Position numbers and translations under genes: made by a program | Assembly (NCBI GenBank): GCA_014843695.1 | Contig: CM026386.1 | Span: 90,803,152 to 90,867,151, forward strand | Length of the DNA: 64,000 nucleotides | Direction: 5' to 3' | From: Archivesica marissinica | Lineage: Eukaryota > Mollusca > Bivalvia > Venerida > Vesicomyidae | The notes under the pieces: generated by a model | Told to the model about the DNA's origin: nothing | The model's database searches: none | Seen by the model: only the letters and a program-made list of their open reading frames with translations | Shown here: one piece after another, positions 11,927-26,800 of the stretch | How positions within the stretch are numbered: position 1 is the stretch's first letter | Layout of the letters: each line of letters opens with the position of its first letter

Positions 11927-14900
11927 ATACTCTTACATGTGACACATAGTTTGTTAAGTTCGTACAATTACGAAAATATTTAATATAATACTCTTACATG
12001 TGACACATAGCTTGTTAAGTTAGTACATTTACGCACATATTTAATATAATACTCATACATTTGACATATAGTTTGTTAAGTTCATACATTTACGCACATA
12101 TTTAATATAATACTCTTACATGTGAAACATAGTTTGTTAAGTTCGTACAATTACGCAATGATTTAATATAATACTCTTTCATGTGACTCATAGTTTGTTA
12201 AGTTCATACAGTTAAGCAAATATTTAATATAATACACTTACATTTGACATATAGTGTGTTAAGTTCGTATATTTACGCAAATATTAAATATAATACTCTT
12301 ACAGTTGACATATAGTTTGTTAAGTTCGTATATTTACGCAATGATTTAATATAATACTCTTACATGTGACACATGGTTTGTTAAGTTCGTATAATTACGT
12401 AAAGATTTAATATAATACTCTTACATGTGACACATGGTTTGTTAAGTTCGTACAATTACGCAATGATTTAATATAATACTCTTTCATGTGACTCATAGTT
12501 TGTTAAGTTCATACAGTTAAGCAAATATTTAATATAATACACTTACATGTGACATATAGTTTGTTAAGTTCGTACATTTACGCAAATATTAAATATAATA
12601 CTCTTACATTTGACTTATAGTTTGTTAAGTTCGTACAATTATGCAAAGATTTAAAATAATACTCTTTCATGTGACACATAGTTTGTTAAGTTCGTACATT
12701 TACGTAAAGTTTTAATATAATACTCTTACATGTGACATATAGTTTGTTAAGTTCGTACATTTACGCAAATATTTAATATAATACTCTTACATCTGACACA
12801 TAGTTTGTTAAGTTCGTACATTTACGCAAATATTAAATATAATACTCTTACATTTGACATATAGTTTCTTAAGTTCCTACAATTATGCAAATATTTAAAA
12901 TAATACTCTTACATGTGGCACATAGTTTGATAAGTTCGATCATTTACGCAAATATTTAATATAATACTCTTACATGTGACAAATAGTTTGTTACGTTCGT
13001 ACATTTACGCAAATATTTAATATAACACTCTAAACATGTGACACATAGTTTGTTAAGTTCGTACAGTTACGTAAAGTTTTAATATAATAATCTTACATGT
13101 GGCATATTGTTTGTTAAGTTCGTACATTTACGCACAGATTAAAAATAATACTCATATATTTGACATATAGTTTGTTAAGTTCGTACATTTACGCAAAGAT
13201 TTAATATAATACTCTTACATGTGACATATAGTTTGTTAAGTTCGTACATTTACGCAAATATTTAATAAAATACCCTTACATGTGACACATAGTGTGTTAA
13301 GTTCGTACATTTACGCACATATTTAATATAATACTCTTACATTTGACACATAGTTTGTTAAGTTCGTACAATTACGCAAAGATTTAATATAATACTCTTA
13401 CATGTGACACATAGTTAGTTAAGTTCATACAATTACGCAAAGATTTAATTTAATACTCTTACATTTTACATATAGTTTGTTAAGTTCGTAAATTTACGCA
13501 AATATTTAATATAATACCCTTACATGTGACACATAGCTTGTTAAGTTAGTACATTTACGCACATATTTAATATAATACTCATACATTTGACATATAGTTT
13601 GTTAAGTTCATACATTTACGCACATATTTAATATAATACTCTTACATGTGACACATAGTTTGTTAAGTTCGTACAATTACGCAAATATTTAATATAATAC
13701 TCTTACATTTGACATATAGTTTGTTAAGTTCGTACATTTACGCAAATATTAAATATAATACTCTTACATTTGACTTAGAGTTTGTTAAGTTCGTACAATT
13801 ATGCAAAGATTTAAAATAATACTCTTTCATGTGACACATAGTTTGTTAAGTTCGTACATTTACGTAAAGTTTTAATATAATACTCTTACATGTGACATAT
13901 AGTTTGTTAAGTTCGTACATTTACGCAAATATTTAATATAATACTCTTACATCTGACACATAGTTTGTTAAGTTCGTACATTTACGCAAATATTAAATAT
14001 AATACTCTTACATTTGACATATAGTTTGTTAAGTTCCTACAATTATGCAAATATTTAAAATAATACTCTTACATGTGGCACATAGTTTGATAAGTTCGAT
14101 CATTTACGCAAATATTTAATATAATACTCTTACATGTGACAGATAGTTTGTTAAGTTCGTACATTTACGCAAATATTTAATATAACACTCTAAACATGTG
14201 ACACATAGTTTGTTAAGTTCGTACAGTTACGTAAAGTTTTAATATAATAATCTTACATGTGGCATATTGTTTGTTAAGTTCGTACATTTACGCACAGATT
14301 AAAAATAATACTCATATATTTGACATATAGTTTGTTAAGTTCGTACATTTACGCAAAGATTTAATATAATACTCTTACATGTGACATATAGTTTGTTAAG
14401 TTCGTACATTTACGCAAATATTTAATATAATACCCTTACATGTGACACATAGTGTGTTAAGTTCGTACATTTACGCACATATTTAATATAATACTCTTAC
14501 ATTTGACACATAGTTTGTTAAGTTCGTACAATTACGCAAAGATTTAATATAATACTCTTACATGTGACACATAGTTAGTTAAGTTCATACAATTACGCAA
14601 AGATTTAATTTAATACCCTTACATTTTACATATAGTTTGTTAAGTTCGTACATTTACGCAAATATTTAATATAATACCCTTACATGTGACACATAGTTTG
14701 TTAAGTTCGTACACTTACGAAAATATTTAATATAATACTCTTACATTTGACATATAGTTTGTTAAGTTCGTACATTTACGCAAATATTTAATATAATACT
14801 CTTACATCTGACACATAGTTTGTTAAGTTCGTACATTTACGCACATATTTAATATAATACCTTTACATGTGACATATAGTTTGTTAAGTTCGTACAATTA

Positions 14901-17900
14901 CGCAAATATTTAATATAATACTCTTACATGTGACACATAGTTTGTTAAGTTCGTACATTTATGCACATATTTAAAATAATACTCTTACTTTTGACATATG
15001 GTTTATTAAGTTCGTACATTTATGCAAATATTTAATATAATACTCTTATATTTGACATATAGTTAGTTAAGTTCATACAATTACGCAAATATTTAATTTA
15101 ATACTCTTACATTTTACATATAGTTTGTTAAGTTCGTAAATTTACGCAAATATTTAATATAATACCCTTACATGTGACACATAGCTTGTTAAGTTAGTAC
15201 ATTTACGCACATATTTAATATAATACTCATACATTTGACATATAGTTTGTTAAGTTCATACATTTACGCACATATTTAATATAATACTCTTACATGTGAC
15301 ACATAGTTTGTTAAGTTCGTACAATTACGCAAATATTTAATATAATACTCTTACATTTGACATATAGTTTGTTAAGTTCGTACATTTACGCAAATATTAA
15401 ATATAATACTCTTACATTTGACTTAGAGTTTGTTAAGTTCGTACAATTATGCAAAGATTTAAAATAATACTCTTTCATGTGACACATAGTTTGTCAAGTT
15501 CGTACATTTACGTAAAGTTTTAATATAATACTCTTACATGTGACATATAGTTTGTTAAGTTCCTACAATTATGCAAATATTTAAAATAATACTCTTACAT
15601 GTGGCACATAGTTTGATAAGTTCGATCATTTACGCAAATATTTAATATAATACTCTTACATGTGACAGATAGTTTGTTAAGTTCGTACATTTACGCAAAT
15701 ATTTAATATAACACTCTAAACATGTGACACATAGTTTGTTAAGTTCGTACAGTTACGTAAAGTTTTAATATAATAATCTTACATGTGGCATATTGTTTGT
15801 TAAGTTCGTACATTTACGCACAGATTAAAAATAATACTCATATATTTGACATATAGTTTGTTAAGTTCGTACATTTACGCAAAGATTTAATATAATACTC
15901 TTACATGTGACATATAGTTTGTTAAGTTCGTACATTTACGCAAATATTTAATATAATACCCTTACATGTGACACATAGTGTGTTAAGTTCGTACATTTAC
16001 GCACATATTTAATATAATACTCTTACATTTGACACATAGTTTGTTAAGTTCGTACAATTACGCAAAGATTTAATATAATACTCTTACATGTGACACATAG
16101 TTAGTTAAGTTCATACAATTACGCAAAGATTTAATTTAATACCCTTACATTTTACATATAGTTTGTTAAGTTCGTACATTTACGCAAATATTTAATATAA
16201 TACCCTTACATGTGACACATAGTTTGTTAAGTTCGTACACTTACGAAAATATTTAATATAATACTCTTACATTTGACATATAGTTTGTTAAGTTCGTACA
16301 TTTACGCAAATATTTAATATAATACTCTTACATCTGACACATAGTTTGTTAAGTTCGTACATTTACGCACATATTTAATATAATACCTTTACATGTGACA
16401 TATAGTTTGTTAAGTTCGTACAATTACGCAAATATTTAATATAATACTCTTACATGTGACACATAGTTTGTTAAGTTCGTACATTTATGCACATATTTAA
16501 AATAATACTCTTACTTTTGACATATGGTTTATTAAGTTCGTACATTTATGCAAATATTTAATATAATACTCTTATATTTGACATATAGTTTGTTAAGTTC
16601 GTACAATTACGCAAAGATTATATATAGTACTCTTACATGTGACACATAGTTTGTTAAGTTCGTACATTTACGCAATGATTTAATATAATACACTTACATG
16701 TGAAACATGGTTTGTTAAGTTCGTACAATTACGCAAAGATTTAATATAACACTCTAAACATGTGACACATAGTTTGTTAAGTTTGTACAATTACGTAAAG
16801 TTTTAATATAATACTCTTACATGTGACACATAGTTTGTTAAGTTCGTACAATTAGGTAATGTTTTAAAATAATACTCTTACATGTGACACATAGTTTGTT
16901 AAGTTCGTACAATTACGTAAAGTTTTAAAATAATACTCTTACATTTGACATATAGTTTGTTAAGGTCGTACATTTACGCAAATATTTAATATAATACCAT
17001 TACATGTGACACATAGTGTGTTAAGTTCATACATTTACGCACATATTTAATATAATACCCTTACATGTGACATATAGTTTGTTAAGTTCGTACAATTACG
17101 CAAAGATTTAATATAATAGTCATACATGTGACACATAGTTTGTTAAATTCGTACAATTACGAAAATATTTAATATAATACTCTTACATTTGACATATAGT
17201 TTGTTAAGTTCGTACATTTACGCAAATATTTAATATAATACTCTTACATGTGACACATAGTTTGTTAAGTTCGTACATTTACGCACATATTTAATATAAT
17301 ACCTTTACATGTGACATATAGTTTGTTAAGTTCTTACATTTACGCAATGATTTAATATAATACTCTTACATGTGACACATGGTTTGTTAAGTTCGTACAA
17401 TTACGCAATGATTTAATATAATACTCATACATGTGACACATAGTTTGTTAAGTTCGTACATTTACGCACATATTTAAAATAATACTCTTACTTTTGACAT
17501 ATAGTTTATTAAGTTCATACAATTACGCAAAGATTTAATATAATACTCATACATGTGACACATAGTTTGTTAAGTTCGTACATTTACGCACATATTTAAT
17601 ATAATACCTTTACATGTGACATATAGTTTGTTAAGTTCGTACAATTACGCAAAGATTTAATATAATACTCATACATGTGACATATGGTTTGTTAAGTTCG
17701 TACAATTACGCAATGATTTAATATAATACTCTTACATGTGTAACATAGTTTGATAAGTTCGTACATTTACGCAAATATTTAATATAATACTCTTATATTT
17801 GACATATAGTTTGTTACGTTCGTACAATTACGCAAAGATTATATATGGTACTCTTACATGTGACACATGGTTTGTTAAGTTCGTACAATTACGCAATGAT

Positions 17901-20900
17901 TTAATATAATACTCTTACATGTGACACATAGTTTGTTAAGTTCGTACAATTACGCAATGATTTAATATAATACTCTTACATGTGACACATGGTTTGTTAA
18001 GTTCGTACAATTACGCAATGATTTAATATAATACTCTTACATGTGACACATGGTTTGTTAAGTTCGTACAATTACGCAATGATTTAATATAATACTCTTA
18101 CAAGTGACACATAGTTTGTTAAGTGAGTACATTTACGCAAATATTTAATATAATACTCTTACATGTGACACATAGTTTGTTAAGTTCGTACATTTACGCA
18201 AATATTTAATATAATACCCTTACATGTGACACATAGTTGGTTAAGTTCGTACAATTACGCAAATATTTAATATAATACTCTTACATGTGACACATAGTTT
18301 GTTAAGTTCGTTCATTTACGCACATATTAAAAATAATGCTCATAAATTTGACATATAATTTGTTAATTTCGTACAATTACGCAAAGATTTAATATAATAC
18401 AATTACATGTGACACATAGTTTGTTAATTTAGTACAATTACGCAAAGATTCAATATAATACTCTTACATTTCACATATAGATTGTTAAGTTCGTACAGTT
18501 ACGTAAAGTTTTAATATAATACTCTTACATGTGACACATAGTTTGATAAGTTCGTACAATTACGCAAAGATTTATTATAATACCCTTACATGTGACACAT
18601 AGTTCGTTAAGTTCGTACAATTACACAAGGATTTAATAAAATACTCATACATTTGACACATAGTTTGTTAAGTTCGTGCAATTACGCAAAGATTTAATAT
18701 AACACCCTTACATTTGACATATAGTTTGTTAAGTTCGTACAATTACGCAAATATTTAATATAATACTCTTACATGTGACACATAGTTTGTTAAGTTCGTA
18801 CATTTACGCACAGATTTAATATAATATTCTTACATGTGACACATAGTTTGTTAAGTTCGTTCATTTACGCACAGATTAAAAATAATGCTCATAAATTTGA
18901 CATTTAGTTTGTTAAGTTCGTACAATTACGCAAATAATTAATATAATACAATTACATGTGACACATAGTTTGTTAATTTAGTACAATTACGCAAAGATTC
19001 AATATAATACCCTTACATTTGACATATAGATTGTTGAGTTCGTACAGTTACGTAAAGTTTTAATATAATACTCTTACATGTGACATATAGTTTGTTAAGT
19101 TCGTACATTTACGCAAAGATTTAATATAATACTCTTACATTTGACATATAGTGTGTTAAGTTCGTACATTTACGCACATATTTAATATAATACTCTTACA
19201 TGTGACATATAGTTTGTTAAGTTCGTACAATTACGCAAATATTTAATATAATACTCTTACATGTGACACATAGTTTGTTAAGTTCGTACAATTACGCAAA
19301 GATTTAATATAATACTCTTACATTTGACACATAGTTTGTTAAGTTCGTACATTTACGCAAATATTTAATATAATACTCTTACATGTGACACATAGTTTGT
19401 TAAGTTCGTACATTTACGCAAAGATTTAATATAATACTCTTACATTTGACATATAGTTTGTTAAGTTCGTACATTTACGCAAACATTTAATATAATACCC
19501 TTACATGTGACACATAGTTTGTTAAGTTCGTACATTTACGCACATATTTAATATAATACCTTTACATGTGACATATAGTTTGTTAAGTTCGTACAATTAC
19601 GCAAATATTTAATATAATACTCTTACATGTGACACATAGTTTGTTAAGTTCATACATTTATGCACATATTTAAAATAATACTCTTACTTTTGACATATAG
19701 TTTATTAAATTCGTACAATTACGCAAAGATTTAATATAATACTCATACATATGACACATAGTTTGTTAAGTTCGTACATTTATGCAAATATTTAATATAA
19801 TACTCTTATATTTGACATATAGTTTGTTAGGTTCGTACAATTACGCAAAGATTATATATAGTACTCTTACATGTGACACATAGTTTGTTAAGTTCGTACA
19901 TTTACGCAATGATTTAATATAATACACTTACATGTGAAACATGGTTTGTTAAGTTCGTACAATTACGCAATGATTTAATATAATACTCATACATGTGACA
20001 CATAGTTTGTTAAGTTCGTACAATTACGCAATGATTTAATATAATACTCTTACATGTGACACATGGTTTGTTAAGTTCGTACAATTACGCAATGATTTAA
20101 TATAATACTCTTAAATGTGACACATAGTTTGTTAAGTTCGTACAATTACGCAATGATTTAATATAATACCCTTACATGTGACACATAGTTTGTTAAGTTC
20201 GTACATGTACGCAAATATTAAATATAATACACTTACAGTTGACATATAGTTTGTTAAGTTCGTACATTTACGAAAAGATTTAATATAATACCCTTACATT
20301 TGACACATAGTTTGTTAAGTTCGTACATTTACGCACATATTTAATATAATACCTTTACATGTGACATATAGTTTGTTAAGTTCGTACATGTACGCAAATA
20401 TTAAATATAATACACTTACAGTTGACATATAGTTTGTTAAGTTCGTACATTTACGAAAAGATTTAATATAATACCCTTACATTTGACACATAGTTTGTTA
20501 AGTTCGTACAATTACGCAAAGATTTAATATAATACTCTTACATGTGACATATAGTTTGTTAAGGTCGTACATTTACGCAAATATTTAATATAATACCATT
20601 ACATGTGACACATAGTGTGTTAAGTTCATACATTTACGCACAAATTTAATATAATACCCTTACATGTGACACATATTCGTTAAGTTCGTACAATTACACA
20701 AATATTTAATAAAATACTCATACATTTGACACATAGTTTGTTAAGTTCGTACAATTACGCAAAGATTTAATATAACACCCTTACATTTGACACATAGTTT
20801 GTTAAGTTCGTACATTACGCAAATATTTAAATAATACCCTTACATTGACACATAGTTTGTTAAGTTCGTACAATTACGCAAATATTTATATAATACAATT

Positions 20901-20987
20901 ACATGTGACACATAGTTTGTTAAGTTCATACATTTACGCAAATATTTAATATAACACCCTAACATGTGACACATAGTTCGTTAAGTT
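11927..20987. repeat. 61-bp satellite, array 2 (about 148 copies) with higher-order repeats
   Basis: The monomer is the same as in array 1. Diagnostic variants recur at long intervals: GCTTGTTAAGTTAG at 12010, 13536 and 15184 (spacings 1526 and 1648 bp, i.e. 25 and 27 monomers). ACATTTGACTTA followed by an ATTATGCAAAG monomer occurs at about 12606, 13766 and 15414 (1160 and 1648 bp, i.e. 19 and 27 monomers). Neighbouring blocks are nearly identical across more than 1 kb, so this is recent segmental amplification. The block at about 18306-19080 copies array 1 at about 5962-6740. The end is ragged, with short deletions after 20800. Confidence 0.95.
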
Positions 20988-21309
20988 TAATTGTTAAGAA
21001 CAGTAGACATGATTCAATATTGACATTATTGAATAAGTTGATCACACTGTATTATGATGTATAGAGAATTCCTAATTTAGTATAACATTGATTTTAATCG
21101 ACACTGGACCATCCTGTAGCCGGAGCCTGCTGTCCATAGAAAACGAGTACATTGATTTCTGGCGACTGAAAATTAGTTTGCCGTGTTTCCTGCGCGTATT
21201 TCAGATATACCGGACGCTTGGAATCGGACCTTGTTGTCGAGTCAACTTGCGTCGTGTCGTCATTACACAAACATGTCATTGCGCGGGGACAACGCTGGGA
21301 CTTTAAACA
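20988..21309. other. Spacer after satellite, no gene seen
   Basis: Ordinary mixed-composition sequence. The overlapping ORFs at 21088-21464 on both strands look like chance frames, and part of them lies in the SINE that follows. Confidence 0.5.
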
Positions 21310-21495
21310 GAGGTATCGTGTTTAGTGCGGTACACCGTGCACGTAAAAGAACCAGAGGAGACTCTAGAATGGGTCTCTGTCTGTATCATTGCACTATCCT
21401 CAACACATCTAAAATGACTAATCTCTTCAGGAGGCGTCGCTCATATGGGCAATCGGTACGGTAACGACGATAAATAAACGTAAAACACACAGAGA
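21310..21495 (+). mobile_element. SINE copy, 5'-truncated
   Basis: It matches the sense strand of the SINE at 44776-45060 from a TACACCGTGCA word through GGGTCTCTGTC, ATCATTGCACTATCC, TGACTAATCTCTTCAGG and GTCGCTCATATGGGC to the tail GATAAATAAACGTAAAAC. The tRNA-like head is missing or too diverged to see. It carries a short internal insertion relative to the other copy, near 21395. Confidence 0.75.
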
Positions 21496-21589
21496 ATCAA
21501 AAGGCGAGGAAGGAGTTGGGCAATGAACTTTGCCATATATATATGGCCTTCGGCCTTCGTGATATATTTCTACGCATCAGAACCTCAAA

Positions 21590-22056
21590 CTCGGGTTATT
21601 CTGCGATATACCACGGTTGATACTTATTATTTCGATTCTAACACGACTTACTTCTAATAATTTTAGACGAGACTCAAAGGAGTATTTTCTTCAAACGCCG
21701 TGCATTTGGCTTTCGAAATATCCTCCCGCGTAAGGGGTGATGACGTTAGTGTTTATGGAAAATATCAATCTAGTGCATAAATGAACAAATGTTGTAACTG
21801 ATCAATAATTTTATTTATTTTGTCAAATAAAACTGTACAGAATAGTAACTGAAACGTTACTTAACAGAAAAACAAGACGGACAAGAGATTATCTGATTCT
21901 AAAAATAGCTCACTTCCGCGAATTCCCACAGTAGTATTTACAAACATCACGTGACTTTCATTCATAAAACTTTACACGCATTGTATAAATGGAATAGCCA
22001 ACACACGATGCTGCGCGCGCATCGTTCAAGGTAGGTATGTCGCAGAATAACCCGAG
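21590..22056. mobile_element. MITE-like element, 467 bp, with inverted termini
   Basis: Seventeen bases starting CTCGGGTTATTCTGCGA at 21590-21606 are exactly inverted at 22040-22056. Similarity continues inward to about 31 bp with mismatches. There is no coding frame between them. A target duplication is not clear. It is consistent with a non-autonomous DNA transposon, but the superfamily is unknown. Confidence 0.55.
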
Positions 22057-22821
22057 GTAGATTTTACTCTACAAGTATGTATGTTATTAGCTGGGTCGTG
22101 TTATAATTATTAATAGCCTCAAAGCGAGTACAATCAGAGTTATATTCATTTGGAGTATCTAATTAATATGAACTAGACACTGAATAGCAACGGGAAAAGC
22201 CAATAAAATGTTAAAGTAAGAATCTGAACTAGACAATATAGTATGAAGATGACTACATCCCCGCAAGGAATTTGACATCTAGGGAAGATAGACTGACGAC
22301 AACGAGTATGCGTTTCTTGAAGACTTCGGGTTTACCGGTGTGCGCGCGCATGGCTACTAAGTTTTATGCAAACAGAAACATAAACTACCAGTTTTATTTC
22401 GATTCGATATTAAGAGAGACTCTTCCAATGGCGATTATTGAAAATAATAAACTTATTTCCAACGATGTGTTGTTACATTCGTTCAATTGGCATGTATATA
22501 TATATATATTTCATTGTTTACACTGTACCATAATATTGTAGATGTGTTGCTACAAACGGAATCAAAACAATAATTAGCGGCATAAATTAGAACAGGGAAG
22601 CCCCACTGCGCCTCGTTTTTATTTCCTTACGTCATTGAATCTCACCTCTTCCCGCCAATCCAAACTTCCGGTAAACGAAAATATTATTACGATCAATATT
22701 GAGACACACATTTCTCAACTCGCGTTGCCGTAAAGCTCACTTAGAGGCCGTAATGAAACAAGATCACTTGGTTTTCTATCATTGCCAAATCATATCAATT
22801 GACGTAAAAAAAAGATAAAAA
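22057..22821. other. Spacer before assembly gap
   Basis: No gene is supported. It includes a short (TA)n run at about 22496-22510 and a motif CATCCCCGCAAGG..TTTGACAT at about 22258, which has relatives at about 45688 and 51411 and may be the end of a dispersed repeat. The ORF at 22272-22541 has no recognisable domain. Confidence 0.5.
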
Positions 22822-23821
22822 NNNNNNNNNNNNNNNNNNNNNNNNNNNNNNNNNNNNNNNNNNNNNNNNNNNNNNNNNNNNNNNNNNNNNNNNNNNNNNN
22901 NNNNNNNNNNNNNNNNNNNNNNNNNNNNNNNNNNNNNNNNNNNNNNNNNNNNNNNNNNNNNNNNNNNNNNNNNNNNNNNNNNNNNNNNNNNNNNNNNNNN
23001 NNNNNNNNNNNNNNNNNNNNNNNNNNNNNNNNNNNNNNNNNNNNNNNNNNNNNNNNNNNNNNNNNNNNNNNNNNNNNNNNNNNNNNNNNNNNNNNNNNNN
23101 NNNNNNNNNNNNNNNNNNNNNNNNNNNNNNNNNNNNNNNNNNNNNNNNNNNNNNNNNNNNNNNNNNNNNNNNNNNNNNNNNNNNNNNNNNNNNNNNNNNN
23201 NNNNNNNNNNNNNNNNNNNNNNNNNNNNNNNNNNNNNNNNNNNNNNNNNNNNNNNNNNNNNNNNNNNNNNNNNNNNNNNNNNNNNNNNNNNNNNNNNNNN
23301 NNNNNNNNNNNNNNNNNNNNNNNNNNNNNNNNNNNNNNNNNNNNNNNNNNNNNNNNNNNNNNNNNNNNNNNNNNNNNNNNNNNNNNNNNNNNNNNNNNNN
23401 NNNNNNNNNNNNNNNNNNNNNNNNNNNNNNNNNNNNNNNNNNNNNNNNNNNNNNNNNNNNNNNNNNNNNNNNNNNNNNNNNNNNNNNNNNNNNNNNNNNN
23501 NNNNNNNNNNNNNNNNNNNNNNNNNNNNNNNNNNNNNNNNNNNNNNNNNNNNNNNNNNNNNNNNNNNNNNNNNNNNNNNNNNNNNNNNNNNNNNNNNNNN
23601 NNNNNNNNNNNNNNNNNNNNNNNNNNNNNNNNNNNNNNNNNNNNNNNNNNNNNNNNNNNNNNNNNNNNNNNNNNNNNNNNNNNNNNNNNNNNNNNNNNNN
23701 NNNNNNNNNNNNNNNNNNNNNNNNNNNNNNNNNNNNNNNNNNNNNNNNNNNNNNNNNNNNNNNNNNNNNNNNNNNNNNNNNNNNNNNNNNNNNNNNNNNN
23801 NNNNNNNNNNNNNNNNNNNNN
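22822..23821. other. Assembly gap, 1000 N
   Basis: Exactly 1000 unknown bases, a conventional scaffold spacer. It sits about 12 bases before the 28-bp satellite, so its true length and content (probably more satellite) are unknown. A 349-codon frame across it is an artefact. Confidence 0.98.
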
Positions 23822-23832
23822 ACTAAAAAAAA

Positions 23833-26800
23833 CTACCATCCAGTAATTATATCTCGTGCACTACCACCCAGTTATTATATCTCGTCCACTACCACCCAGT
23901 AATTATATCTCGTCCACTACCACCCAGTAATTATATCTCGTCCACTACCATCCAGTAATTATATCTCGTCCACTACCATCCATTATCTAGATCTCGTTAA
24001 ACTACCATCCAGTAATTAAATATCGCCCACTACCATCCATTATCTAGATATCGTCCACTACCATCCAGTAATGATATCTCGTCCACTACCATCCAGTAAT
24101 TATATCTCGTCCACTACCACCCAGTAATTATATCTCATCCACTACCACCCAGTAATTATATCTCGTACACTACCACCCAGTAATTATATCTCGTCCACTA
24201 CCACCCAGTAATTATATCTCTTCCACTACCATCCAGTAATTATATCTCGTCCACTACCACCCAGTAATTATATCTCGTCCACTACCACCCAGTAATTATA
24301 TCTCGTCCACTCCCATCCAGTTATTATATCTCGTCCACTACCATCCAGTAGTTATATATCGTCCACTACCACCCAGTAATTATATCTCATCCACTACCAC
24401 CCAGTAATTATATCTCGTCCAATACCATCCAGTAATTATATCTCGTCCACTACCACCCAGTAATTATATCTCGTCCACTACCACCCAGTAATTATATCTC
24501 GTCCACTACCATCCATTAATCAGATCTCGTCCACTACCATCCAGTAATTATATCTCGTCCACTACCACCCAGTAATTATATCTCGTCCACTACCATCCAG
24601 TAATTATATCTCCTCCACTACCATCCAGTAATTATATCTCGTCCACTACCATCCAGTAATTATATCTCGTCCACTACCACCCAGTAATTATATCTCGTCC
24701 ACTACCACCCAGTAATTATATCTCGTCCACTACCACCCAGTAATTATATCTCGTCCACTACCACCCAGTAATTATATCTCGTCCACTACCACCCAGTAAT
24801 TATATCTCGTCCACTACCACCCAGTAATTATATCTCGTCCACTACCACCCAGTAATTATATCTCGTCCACTACCATCCAGTAATTATATCTCGTCCACTA
24901 CCATCCAGTAATTATATCTCGTCCACTACCACCCAGTAATTATATCTCGTCCACTACCACCCAGTAATTATATCTCGTCCACTACCATCCAGTAATTATA
25001 TCTCGTCCACTACCACCCAGTAATTATATCTCGTCCACTACCATCCAGTAATTATATCTCGTCCACTACCACCCAGTAATTATATCTCGTCCACTACCAT
25101 CCAGTAATTATATCTCGTCCACTACCACCCAGTAATTATATCTCGTCCAATACCATCCAGTAATTATATCTCGTCCACTACCATCCAGTAATTATATCTC
25201 GTCCACTACCATCCAGTAATTATATCGTCCACTACCACCAGTAATTATATCTCGTCCACTACCATCCAGTAATTATATCTCGTCCACTACCATCCAGTAA
25301 TTATATCTCGTCCACTACCATCCAGTAATTATATCTCGTCCACTACCATCCAGTAATTATATCTCGTCCACTACCATCCATAAATCTCGTCCACTACCAT
25401 CCAGTAATTATATCTCGTCCACTACCACCCAGTAATTATATCTCATCCACTACCACCCAGTAATAATATCTCGTCCACTACCACCCAGTAATTATATCTC
25501 GTCCACTACCACCCAGTAATTATATCTCGTCCACTACCATCCAGTAATTATATCTCGTCCACTACCACCCAGTAATTATATCTCATCCACTACCACCCAG
25601 TAATTATATCTCGTACACTACTACCCAGTAATTATATCTCGTCCACTACCACCCAGTAATTATATCTCGTCCACTACCATCCAGTAATTATATCTCGTCC
25701 ACTACCACCCAGTAATTATATCTCGTCCACTACCACCCAGTAATTATATCTAGTCCACTCCCATCCAGTTATTAAATCTCTATCCACTACCACCCAGTAA
25801 TTATATCTCGTCCACTACCATCCAGTAATTATATCTCGTCCACTACAATCCATTATAGATCTCGTCCACTACCATTAATGATATCTCGCCAACTACCATC
25901 CATTATCTAGATCTCGTCCACTACCATCCAGTAATGATATCTCGTCCACTACCACCCAGTAAATATATCTTGCCCACTACCATCCATTATCTAGATCTCG
26001 TCCACTACCATCCAGTAATGATATCTGGTCCATTACCACCCAGTTATTATATCTCGTCCACTACCACCCAGTAATTATATCTCGTCCACTACCACCCAGT
26101 AATTATATCTTGTCCACTACCATCCAGTAATTATATCTCGTCCACTACCACCCAGTAATTATATCTCGTCCACTACCATCCAGTAATTATATCTCGTCCA
26201 CTACCACCCAGTAATTATATCTCGTCCACTACCAACCAGTAATTATATCTCGTCCACTACCAACAGTAATTATATCTCGTCCACTACCAACAGTAATTAT
26301 ATCTCGTCCACTACCAACCAGTAATTATATCTCGTCCACTACCACCCAGTAATTATATCTCGTCCACGACCATCCATTATCCAGATCTCGTCAACTACCA
26401 TCCAGTAATTATATCTCGTCCACTACCATCCAGTAATTATATCTCGTCCACTACCACCCATTAATTATATCTCGTCCACTACCACCCAGTAATTGTATCT
26501 CATCCACTACCACCCAATAATTATATCTCGTCCACTACCACCCAGTAATTATATCTCATCCACTAACACCCAGTAATTATATCTCGTCCAAGACCATCCA
26601 GTAATTATATCTCGTCCACTACCACCCAGTAATTATATCTCGTCCACTACCACCCAGTAATTATATCTCGTCCACTACCATCCATTATCCAGATCTCGTC
26701 CACTACCATCCAGTAATTATATCTCGTCCACTACCACCCAGTAATTATATCTCGTCCACTACCATCCATTATCCAGATCTCTTCCACTACCATCCAGTAA

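Noticed and set aside
5390..20987. CRISPR-like regular repeats
   Set aside because: Units are contiguous 61-bp satellite monomers with no unique spacers, and the context is animal DNA.
22790..23839. 349-codon minus-strand ORF
   Set aside because: It is almost entirely the 1000-N assembly gap.
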